In this document: positions 51,842-60,133 of the stretch, one piece after another | Layout of the letters: each line of letters starts with the position of its first letter | How positions within the stretch are numbered: the stretch's first letter is position 1 | DNA from: Podochytrium sp. JEL0797 | Taxonomy: Eukaryota > Chytridiomycota > Chytridiomycetes > Chytridiales > Chytriomycetaceae | DNA length: 60,133 nt | Direction: 5' to 3' | Assembly: GCA_027596195.1 (NCBI GenBank) | Contig: JADGJG010000048.1 | Location: 1 to 60,133 of the forward strand | Position numbers and translations under genes: made by a program | Notes under the pieces: model-generated | Seen by the model: the letters and a program-made list of their open reading frames with translations, nothing else | Told to the model about the DNA's origin: nothing | Databases searched by the model: none

Positions 51842-53970
51842 TTACGCAACGCTCATACGTCTCCCGCTTCCTGAGAAAACCTTGGTGGTTGAAGTTCCAG
51901 CGACCTCCAACAACGGAGTCTCCTCATGCGTCTTGCTTCTTGACAGTGCAGCACTCAGACCATCTACCGGGGAGTTGATTGCTCCAACAGGAAGAGTCGA
52001 CGTATCCAATTTCGACCCGATTCGCTGCAGCTGGCTGTTCTTCCACGACTCATTCCCAACCACGGTCCGCACAATCGCTTGAACCACGAGCCAAACTGCT
52101 CCACAGACCCAATTCAAACTCGTATTCACGTGCGTGGGGGACAGGAACCGTTTCGCAATCATGAAAAACGTCAGAGCCGGTGTTTGCGCGAGGGTCAATC
52201 TCTGAACGTTGTTTTGCATGGCGATCGCGTCCGAATGGGTCAGTTTGGTTTGTCCCAACAAGCACTCGAAAGCTTCCTGTCGTTCGTTGTCCCGGAACGT
52301 GCCCATGTAAAGGCGCCCGATACGCGTAATGATCCACCACACCCACTTTCCAAACTCAAAAACAGACCAGTTGCGTTGAATTTGCTCCTCGTACAACACG
52401 CGGTTCGAACCAGTGTATAGCAGAGCCAGGGCGCGTCCGTTTCCAATCCACAGGTTCTTGACTTTGTTGAGTTGGTCGCGCGGCAGTTTCGCCTTGATCC
52501 CACACGATTTGAGCATATCATACAAGACCTCCATCCCAATCATGTACTGAACAACATTGGTCATGTCCACACAATCGATCCCATTGATCCGAAACACCCC
52601 GCGCTGCGATTGATTACTCATGGATGCTGCCGGGTTCATTTCCACCACACGCCCCGCCACGGTCGAAAAGAATCTTTGCCTCACGCGAAAGCTGCGCAAC
52701 ATTTCCATCAGCTCTGGCATCTTGCTGGTTGGGTGGCTCGTCAAATCGCGTTCGTCAAACTCGACGAGGTCAACAAGGTCGTCTCCACCGTCACTTTCCA
52801 TCAATTCCTGAACGTCCCAAAATACTTGTCTGAAGGTGTCGGCGAGACGTTGATACTGCATAGCGAGGCTTTCATTCCGGTGTTGACGGCTCAACAAGCT
52901 CACAAGCGTCACCGTGGGTGCGTTGTACCGCTCAACGAGGTTACTGAGATGCAGAGTCAACGCATTCCGACTCGCAGCCCCCGCGCTCTCAGAGGAGTTG
53001 ATGGTGACGGGTTGGAGGATTTCATCGGGAGGACTCGACTTCCAAATCAAAGGGGTGGAGCCGCGCAGTTGGCGGTACGCCATGACTTTTTCGTCGTGTT
53101 GGAGTATCATTTCGGTTTCTACTTCGATGGCGGAAGAGCCTTGGACGTCGAGGCCACGGCAGTATCGCGTACCTGCGCGTTTGTTGGAGCAACGCGAGAT
53201 GAGGCTGAATTGGTGCGTGACGTTGTCGACGAGGAATTCACAGGAAGCAACGTAGCCAAAGATGGTGGGGAGAATGAATGGGTAGGTTTCGAGGCTGTTG
53301 ATTCCTGACAGTAGCGCTCTGAAGATAAAAAGCGTCAACAAGGGTTTCACAAAAGGAGAAAAAAAACACACGCACTCAACTGGTTGAACAGAAATCCCGG
53401 ATCAATCAGCTCAAAACTCGCGAATGAATTATTCTCTGCCATGTCTCCTCGAGACGCATGTTTCTCAGACATAGATTGACGGCTCGAAGTCAAATCCATA
53501 TCGAGCGAATAGTAAAACAGCCCCGACGAGAGCATCGAAAGGATGTGTTTAGTGGTCCTATTTTCGTATCCGATTTCGCTAAGAGTCGGGAATGGGTTCG
53601 AGCAGTAGCTGTGTGGGTGTTGTTTTGATCTGGTCAGACTTGCACATGGGGGGGGGGGAGTCCAAGTCTCACTATTCGTTTGCAGACGCGCTTTTGATTC
53701 TCCACACGTCCTTTCCGCTGATTTTAGCTGCAAGTTCGCGTTGGTCCAAAGTGACGACAAATCGTTTCCACCCAAGATCGATGAGGCCTTTTAACAAGAG
53801 AATTCAGTCATTCGATTTCGGCTCCCTTTCCGCAATCACAGGAATACGAACCAACGATTCCGAATATTTTGCGATCGACTAAGACTCTGTGTGGTGTTGG
53901 GGTGTACTCGTCGAATCGCTCTGTGTCGATTGAAGTGTTTGCCGCGCCGTGCCACTCGGGTTAGAAACGA
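51842..53970 (-). CDS. SAC-domain protein with inactive catalytic motif
   Basis: SAC domains normally remove phosphate from phosphoinositides. The N-terminal SAC part is on small exons: 'RFDEYTPTPHRVLVDRKIFG' (near 53900) and 'WKRFVVTLDQRELAAKISGK' (near 53750), joined by a GTTCGT...AAAG intron. Next comes 'TKHILSMLSSGLFYYSLDMD' (near 53540). The large last exon starts near 53330 and has 'RRCSNKRAGTRYCRGLD'-like 'RCSNKRAGTRYCRGLDVQGS' and 'MAYRQLRGSTPLIW'. The catalytic motif (52553-52595) is RINGIDCVDMTN where active enzymes have RTNCxDCxDRTN, so the nucleophile Cys is Gly and the Arg is Met. Later 'NGRALALLYTGSNRVLYEEQ' matches the family end. The initiator exon is unresolved; length about 640 residues. 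Confidence 0.8.
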
Positions 53971-54537
53971 AGTTAAGGTAATTTGAACCACTCAACTATC
54001 AATCCGACATTCTCCCGTCTCTTTGGTGAAAATCAAGACACTATCCCGTGGCTCGCGAAGTGCGCCATATATTGCTTCGGTTTCGGTCCTCCATTCGGCG
54101 GTCACTGAGATGGGCATGAGCTTGCGTCCTGAGCGTAACAGCAATTATACATTTACCATCTTTCGAAAACTCTGACATTTGGATGCGGATGTTCGGAGAG
54201 ACGGGCAAGGCGGGGGAGATGACAAATCTCGGCAGAAAAAAATATTTCAAATCGACATTCGAAAGGGGGGTGGCATCTCCAAGGGTTGTCACTGCTTTTT
54301 AACTTCCTTGTGGTGGAATACGATACGTAACTCACGGCTCCTCTTCTTCCGTGCAACCAATGAACATATTCATTCGTCCGAACGCGTCCAAAAGCAAAAT
54401 ATCCTTATCGATTGCACAGTCCCAATCTATCTCGCATCTCTCGTGATATGCCGGCGAGAATGCAAGTCGTAATTGAATTGTTTGGGTTAAGCTGAGTTGG
54501 ATTGATATGGGACGGTGTTCGATTCGAAATCAAAACA
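53971..54537. other. Spacer, start of the SAC gene unresolved
   Basis: The first exon of the SAC gene may lie here; no Met in frame with 'NTSIDTERFDEY' is visible without an additional splice. A minus-strand open frame (54041-54292) has no recognised family. Confidence 0.35.
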
Positions 54538-55725
54538 TGTCGAAAATACTCTCCAAAATGGCCGCCGCCCCGATTGCCGAGTTCGTTGCTTGCTCGTCTC
54601 CCTTGCTCATCCCTCTTACTGATCAATCCTTGCTGCTTCCACAGCGCAAAGCTCTACAAATGGGCCAGCCCTGATGGCGAATTCCGCCGTCAAGTCTCTT
54701 CCTTCCGCGACTCTGTTGCGCAGACGGGTCGCTTCACGCCCAGCAAGGATCGTTATCATCTATACATCAGCCTTGCCTGCCCTTGGGCTCATCGCGCGCT
54801 GCTGGTCAGAAATCTCAAGGGTCTCCAGGACGTGATTGGACTGTCTGTTGTGGATCACCACATGACACCGAACGGATGGCACTTTAGCACTCCCGAGGAG
54901 ACGGCTGGATGCATTCCAGACACTGTAAAGTGAGTATTTATTCAATGCATGGTCCTCTTTGTTTTGAGTGCGGACCGGGATTTGAAATGGCGAAAACTCA
55001 TTTTTCCACCACCAGCAACGCCAAGTTCATCAAGGAAATTTACTTCAAGGCCAACGCGGAATACAGCGGCCGTTTCACTGTTCCCGTTCTCTGGGACAAG
55101 CAGGAAAACACGATCGTCAACAACGAGTCTTCCGAGATCATTCGCATGCTCAATTCGTCCTTCAACGACTTTGCCAAGAACCCGGGGCTCAACTTTTACC
55201 CCGCGTCTCTGGCTGCCGAGATTGATTCTGTCAATGAGTGGGTTTATGACGAAATCAACAACGGAGTGTACAAAAGCGGGTTCGCGACGAGTCAAGAGGC
55301 CTATGAAAAGAATGTCGAAATTCTGTTCAACGCGCTCGACAGAGTGGAGGCGCGTTTGAAGGATGGCGACAGGAAGTGGCTTGTTGGAGACCAATTGACC
55401 GAGGCTGATATCCGCTTGTTCACGACGATTGTTCGCTTCGACCCAGTTTACCACGGTCACTTCAAGTGCAACAAGAAGGCGATCTCTTTCGACTACCCAG
55501 CCATCTTGAAGTGGCTGAGAAGAGTGGCGCAAGTTTCCGGGGTGTGTTTTTTCGCTGTTTTTTGGTTCGATTTGACGCTGACACTCTTTTCGCGTTCAGG
55601 TTCGCGAGACTGTCAACTTGGAGCACATCAAGAAGCACTATTACATGAGCCATATCCAGATCAACCCAACCAAGGTTGTTCCCGTGTGGAATGGGCCTGT
55701 GCTTGACAGTCCTGTGATTGAGTGA
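54538..55725 (+). CDS. Glutathionyl-hydroquinone reductase (omega-class GST)
   Basis: Reduces glutathionyl-hydroquinones with glutathione (YqjG/Ecm4 family). A first short exon may start at ATG 54538 ('MSKILSKMAAAPIAEF'), with a donor I could not fix; the main exon reads 'AKLYKWASPDGEFRRQVSSF'. The active-site Cys is in 'YISLACPWAHRALLV', the family's CPWAHR motif. After a GTGAGT intron (54930-55015) come 'YSGRFTVPVLWDKQENTIVN' and 'ESSEIIRMLNSSFNDF', and the C-terminal helical domain 'ADIRLFTTIVRFDPVYHGHF'. After a GGTGTG intron (near 55540-55600) the end is 'HIKKHYYMSHIQINP', a hallmark of these enzymes. TGA 55723-55725. Confidence 0.9.
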
Positions 55726-55878
55726 ATCTTGTCGGATTTTGTATGAATGGCTTATAGCTTCGTGAATAAATGATCAAATGATGAAACTTGGACTGTGGAA
55801 TCGAAGGAATGTCGAATTTGAAGGAGTGTCGTTGTGGGGAAGCCGATTTTTTTTCTTTTTCCAACAGAAGTCCTCAAA

Positions 55879-58122
55879 ATGCCCCTCGTCGTCCCAAACA
55901 TGGACGAGATCGACTTCAGCGACATTATCGCCAACTACCCGATCCCACAGCCGCAAGGATTCGACAACGTGGTCGTGGTTGACGGAGCTCCCCTTGTGGG
56001 TGCCGACAAGGAGGCCAAATTGATCGCCAAAATCGTGTCCCTCTTCAAGAACATTGGCGGTATCACCAACACGACCATGCCGATGGATCCCGAGACTGGA
56101 AAGTCGAAGGGGTGAGTTTGCGCCGCTTTTTGACAGCAGTGCGCAGTGGGGCTGATGCAAAAAAAATAACAGGTACCTCTTCCTCGAGTTTGCCACGGCG
56201 GCCCAGGCCAAGGCTGGAATTGCGGCTGTCAACGGATTCAAGTTTGACAAGTCGCACACGCTTTCCTGCGATGCATTCGACGACATTGAAGGATACTCGG
56301 CGGTTCCCGAGGAGTATGTTGCTCCCGTTGCCGAAGCGTACACCGAGAAGCCCCACTTGCGTGCGTGGTTGAAGGACGTGTATGCCCGTGATCAGTGGGT
56401 TGTGATGAAGGGGGACGAGACTGGAATCTACTGGAACAACAAGTGAGAAAACGCTGTTTTGTGTGTGGGTGCTTGTTTATACACTTTTGCTGACGCCGAC
56501 AATCCAGGTCTGAGCAGCCCGACCTCGTTCACTCGCGCAAGAACTGGTCCGAGATGTACGTCTCGTGGTCGCCCAAGGGTTCCTACCTCGCCACGTTCCA
56601 CAAGCAGGGAATCGCCTTGTGGGGAGGACCCGAGTTTGAGAAGATTGCTCGTTTCGCGCACCCGGGCGTGAAGCTCATTGACTTTTCTCCCGATGAGAAG
56701 TACCTCACCACCTGGTCCCACGAGCCCCTCCTCCAGCCCAACGGCGAGCACCACCACATTATTGTTTGGGACATCTTGTCGGGCCTCCAACTGCGTTCCT
56801 TCTCTGTCAACGCCAACTCTATGGAGAAGCAAGACGTCAAAGCCAGCGCTGCCGGTCCAGGATCCACCGTCAAGATCGAATGGCCCTTCTTCAAGTGGTC
56901 CCACGACTCCAAGTACATTGCCAGAATGAACCCCGGTGCCGACGGAGCCATCAGCGTGTACGAAACCCCCGGCATGGGTCTCCTCGACAAGAAGTCCATC
57001 AAGATTGAGAACGTGAAGGGCTTCGAATGGTCTCCCACGGAAAACGTCATCTGCTACTGGACCCCTGAGCCCGAAGTTGGAAACATCCCTGCGCGCGTAA
57101 CCCTCCTCAGACTGCCCCAGCGTGAAATCGTGCGTACCAAGAACTTGTTCAACGTGATCAACTGTCAGTTCCACTGGCAGTCGGCCGGAAAGTACCTTCT
57201 CGTCCGCGTCGAACGTGCTGCCACCAAAATCACGCGCACATACAACCTCGAAATCTTCCGCATGAAGGAGAAGGACGTTCCCGTGGACGTTGTCGAGCTG
57301 AAGGCGACCGAGAACCTCACGGGAGCCTTCTGGGAACCCAACGGAGAGCGTTTCGCTTTGATCTGTTTGGAAGGTGCCGCCAAGATCAACGTGCACTTCC
57401 ACGAGATGAACAGCAACGCTCCCGTCGCTGCCACCAAGAAGGGAAAGCCATCCGTGGCTGCCGCCAACGTGGGTGGTGCCAAGCTCCTCAAGACTTTGGA
57501 CCGCAAGGGAATCAACCAGGTCATTTGGTCGCCCAAGGGAAGAATCGCCGTTTTGGCGGGTGTCCGTGCGTTTGGAGGAGACATTGAGTTCTGGGACTCG
57601 GATGACATGACCATGCTTGCCGCAGGCGAGCACTACACGTGTACCGATGTCGAGTGGGACCCGACCGGAAGATACCTCGTGTCTTCTGTGTCGTGGTGGC
57701 GCGTGCAGCAAGACCCTGGTTTCATGCTGTGGTCGTGTGTGGGTACCGAGTTGACGAAACAGTCGGTCCCCATGTTCAAGCAAATCTTGTGGCGCCCGCG
57801 CCCCGTCACGCCGCTCACACCCGCCGAGCAGAAGGCCATCAAGAAGAACTTGAAGGAATTCAGCAAGGAGTTTGACGTTGTGGATGCCAAGGAGACGAGC
57901 AAGATTGACCGTGCTGTGATTGAGAAGCGCACGTCGTTGTGGGCCGAGTGGGTGTCGTACAGACGTCGCTGTTTCGACGACTGGATGCAGGAGGAGGAGT
58001 TGAGAGATGAGATTGTTGGGGCTGTGAAGGGGACGCAGCAGTTGAAGGAGATTGAGGAGCTTGTGGAGGAGGTTGTTGATGAGAAGGAGGAGATTTTGGG
58101 GGATGCGGACATGGATGATTAG
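55879..58122 (+). CDS. PRT1: Eukaryotic translation initiation factor 3 subunit B
   Basis: Scaffold of eIF3, which recruits mRNA to the 40S ribosome. Start ATG 55879 ('MPLVVPNMDEIDFSDIIANY'). An RRM occupies about residues 30-115; its RNP1-like strand crosses an intron ('ETGKSKG' then 'YLFLEFATAAQAKAGI'). Introns are 56112-56171 and 56443-56507. The rest is a nine-bladed propeller with 'MYVSWSPKGSYLATFHKQGI', 'FFKWSHDSKYIARMNPGADG', 'FEWSPTENVICYWTPE', 'NQVIWSPKGRIAVLAGV' and 'VEWDPTGRYLVSSVSWW'. The C-terminal helix ('LWAEWVSYRRRCFDDWMQ') binds eIF3i/g. TAG 58120-58122. Length about 705 residues, normal for fungi. Confidence 0.97.
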
Positions 58123-58246
58123 ATTCTTTAATTCTGTTCAGGAATAAAGGTTGGATTTACCTCAAAAGAAATGGGAGAATTAAAATTTCACGTTTATTTT
58201 TTTGTATGAATGCAATAAGTACAAAATTAAGTGCACAGCATATGAA

Positions 58247-59404
58247 TTAGGGGGCAGCCGCCGGGACTGGTGGGACAGGAACAATATTCGTGGAACCGGT
58301 GGTTTGGTCAAAGACGGCGATTCCTCCAGTGCCAGCAATGGAGGCCAAACCAGCAGCTGGGGCAGCTTGGTTGACAGCTGGGGCAGCCGCAGCAGCAGCA
58401 GTAGTTGCCTTGGCGGCGGCGGCATTCGTGGTGTTGGCCTTTGTCGCCTTGGCGGCTGTCTTGGCTGGCTTCGACGCGTTCGCAGACTTGGCTGCCTTGG
58501 TTGCATTCGCTGCTTTAGCGGATTTTGAGGTTTTGGCAGCTTTTGTGGCCTTGGTCGTGCTTGCGGCAGCAGAGGCTGGAGCTGAACTGGCTCCAGCTGC
58601 ACCAGTAGCTCCACCAGCGGCAGCGGCACCCGCAGCACCCGCGCTCGCACTTGCTCCAGCCGCCCCCGCGGCAGCACCAGCTGCAGCAGCCGCACCAGCC
58701 GGCAACACGGCACCCGTCGCGCTCACTTGACAGTTCGTTGCAGCCGCACTACCCACAGTAAACATGGTACAATGGAATCCAAATCCCATATCATCGACCG
58801 CAAGTCCCTTAATAGCAATCACTTGCCCAGCAGTGAGAGCAGCAGGCGCGTTGAACGCAAGCTGCGTATAAGTCCCAGTTGCAGACACGATTTGATGATG
58901 CACCATTCCAAAGTTGTTTCCATTCGCGTCTTGCCCGCATCCCGGGAAGGGAGAGAAGGTGGCCCCCGTGTCCGTGAAGGAACCGAGTCTTGCCCCCGTG
59001 GCCATGTCTTGCGCGTAAATCATGGTTCCGTCCAGCGGGATTCCACCTCGCGAAGAGAGGGTCATTGCAAAGGCGGCTCCGGCGGTCAATGGTGCAGTGG
59101 CGGCTACGGTAATGACATTTTGCATGGCGGCGATGGAGTTGATTGTGTTGTGGAAAGACGCGAGCATGAAGGCTGTGTTGACGGGGGCGGTGTTCATGGT
59201 GGCTGCGGTCATCATGAGATTGTTGCCGGCTGTGGGGTTGAATGCGAGAGGAGTGTCTTTGTTGAAGACGGCAAAGTTGAGAACGCCACCGAGAGACTTG
59301 GGCATTCCATCGCCGGGAGGGCCGCAGAGATAAGGCGGAAGCAATGTTCCATTGGTGAACGCGAGGGTGCCTTGAACAAGTGCAAGAGCTGCAAGAAGGA
59401 GCAT
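58247..59404 (-). CDS. Secreted protein with Ala/Lys-rich tail
   Basis: Intronless; ATG 59404 is chosen because it starts a signal peptide ('MLLLAALALVQGTLAF'). The mature N-terminal domain (about 220 residues) is hydrophobic and Gly/Ala/Thr-rich with few Cys ('YLCGPP', 'FPGCGQDANGN', 'GFHCTMF', 'TNCQVS'), possibly two disulphides. From about residue 245 it turns into Ala/Gly repeats, then a lysine-spaced 'KATKAAKTSKSAKAANATKA' stretch like histone H1 tails, and a short hydrophobic end. Family not recognised. A cell-wall or matrix protein is a guess. TGA/TAA end at 58247-58249. Confidence 0.65.
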   Translation of the reverse strand: MLLLAALALVQGTLAFTNGTLLPPYLCGPPGDGMPKSLGGVLNFAVFNKDTPLAFNPTAGNNLMMTAATMNTAPVNTAFMLASFHNTINSIAAMQNVITVAATAPLTAGAAFAMTLSSRGGIPLDGTMIYAQDMATGARLGSFTDTGATFSPFPGCGQDANGNNFGMVHHQIVSATGTYTQLAFNAPAALTAGQVIAIKGLAVDDMGFGFHCTMFTVGSAAATNCQVSATGAVLPAGAAAAAGAAAGAAGASASAGAAGAAAAGGATGAAGASSAPASAAASTTKATKAAKTSKSAKAANATKAAKSANASKPAKTAAKATKANTTNAAAAKATTAAAAAAPAVNQAAPAAGLASIAGTGGIAVFDQTTGSTNIVPVPPVPAAAP

Positions 59405-59643
59405 TTTGGAGAAATAATTAATTCCTGCAGCGTGTTGCAGCTTAACGCGTTTTGTTTTTCTTCCTCTCATTATTGAATTTCTATTAAATTTTTTTGATCG
59501 CATCCATCCTTTTTATTATTTTGTTTTTCATTTGATCGTGCAAAGAAAATGAAATGAAACAAATACTGTGTTTTTTGAAGAAGAAGAGCGTTTTGGAATT
59601 GTCATATGTAAATCTTTGAGAAAAAAGAGACATGACTCATCTT

Positions 59644-59812
59644 CTATTCGGTGTCGGCATCGTTTCTGCTTTCGTGGAGTTTGAGGCGATCGCAGCCGGT
59701 CGCAGGATATGGAGAGAGAGCACTCACAATGTAACCCGCAATAAAGAAATTGAAATACATTACGGACTTTTTTTTTGAATCTTCACGTCGCAATCCCCTT
59801 TTGTGGTGGCCA
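59644..59812 (-). CDS. Possible small protein, frame uncertain
   Basis: An ATG at 59812 opens 'MATTKGDCDVKIQKKS', followed by an A9 run where the frame changes. A neighbouring frame continues 'VMYFNFFIAGYIVSALSPYP' and ends at 59644. Either an intron, a homopolymer error or no gene explains this. Low confidence. Confidence 0.25.
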
Positions 59813-60034
59813 TGGTGGTAAGAGAGTGTGCATATTGAATTCCCCCACTGCGCGGTGAATTTCCTTTCTTTTCCCTCCTCGTGAAAAAATTTTCCTTCCG
59901 AAAAAATCCAAACCGTACGTCGCGGCCCCCCACCCTGCACACTCGCCGCCATCACCCGAATCACTCACTGCGACTTCGCCTCGGCGACACTTTTCCACTT
60001 CTCCTGGTTTTCTTTCTCTTCCTCTCCTGCACGT

Positions 60035-60133
60035 ATGTCGGGCGTCTTGGTGGCGCAGAACTGCGACCTCCTCCAATATCTCTCCCGATTCATCGGCATG
60101 GCGCATGACAACACCAGTCTTACATTTTCATTG
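60035..60133 (+). CDS. 5' end of a gene leaving the window
   Basis: ATG 60035 opens 33 codons without stop up to the edge ('MSGVLVAQNCDLLQYLSRFI'). The upstream pyrimidine-rich tract and the orientation opposite to the previous gene fit a gene start. Too short to identify. Confidence 0.4.
   Translation, partial: MSGVLVAQNCDLLQYLSRFIGMAHDNTSLTFSL

Noticed and set aside
52472..53308. 278-residue plus-strand open frame
   Set aside because: Antisense shadow of the SAC-domain exon.
53640..53660. G-run in the SAC gene as another artefact block
   Set aside because: Only ten G within an intron, comparable to other short homopolymers in the window.
56428..57783. 451-residue minus-strand open frame
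   Set aside because: Antisense shadow of the eIF3b propeller; codon bias of the sense gene keeps the opposite frame open.

Overview
This window is nuclear DNA of a eukaryote, most probably a fungus from an early-diverging, zoosporic (chytrid-like) lineage. Almost every protein gene is interrupted by short GT-AG introns of about 50-70 bases. Gene content includes PRP19, NUP160, SPT5, eIF3b, RCC1, DCN1 and a fungal glutathionyl-hydroquinone reductase. A BTG/Tob family gene, which is known outside Dikarya, points to an early branch. The tRNA-Tyr gene has an intron at the canonical eukaryotic position. Lineage is inference; the eukaryotic gene structure is read directly.

Layout. 1-4.5 kb is mobile-element territory: the 5' end of an LTR retrotransposon (LTR, primer-binding site and gag with a stop codon) sits 9 bp upstream of an intron-containing tRNA-Tyr gene. 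It is followed by a complete Tc1/mariner-type element with 175-bp inverted ends, a broken transposase and an unrelated opposite-strand ORF. 4.5-14.8 kb is a dense minus-strand run: NUP160 (with an unexpected FG-repeat tail), DCN1, a PRPP-synthetase subunit and an unknown protein. A G-homopolymer block and a degenerate sirtuin follow, then tRNA-His and a decayed stretch (16.5-19.1 kb) with at least two pseudogenes, one of them Hsp70/HSPA12-like.

19.2-31.8 kb holds PRP19, an ankyrin-like repeat gene, a secreted alkaline-phosphatase-like gene plus a truncated copy, a BTG/Tob gene, a small membrane protein, a BTB-TLD gene with an inverted broken paralogue, and an unknown gene. 31.8-39.7 kb is a second minus-strand run: SPT5 (with an in-frame TAG), phosphoserine phosphatase and pyruvate dehydrogenase E2.

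40.9-46.4 kb is a rearranged repeat region: a 120-bp tandem array, a segmental duplication, and several scattered fragments of the neighbouring PH/coiled-coil gene. 46.4-60.1 kb is gene-dense again: the PH/coiled-coil gene and RCC1 diverging from 59 bp, a small unknown protein, a SAC-domain protein that lacks both catalytic residues, glutathionyl-hydroquinone reductase, eIF3b, a secreted Ala/Lys-rich protein and the start of a gene leaving the window.

The genes are mostly unrelated housekeeping functions. No single operon-like pathway is apparent. The strongest second-look items are the tRNA-adjacent retroelement, the FG-tailed NUP160, the two catalytically degenerate enzymes (sirtuin, SAC), the SPT5 stop codon, the Tc1 element with an extra ORF, and the 41-46 kb duplication patchwork.
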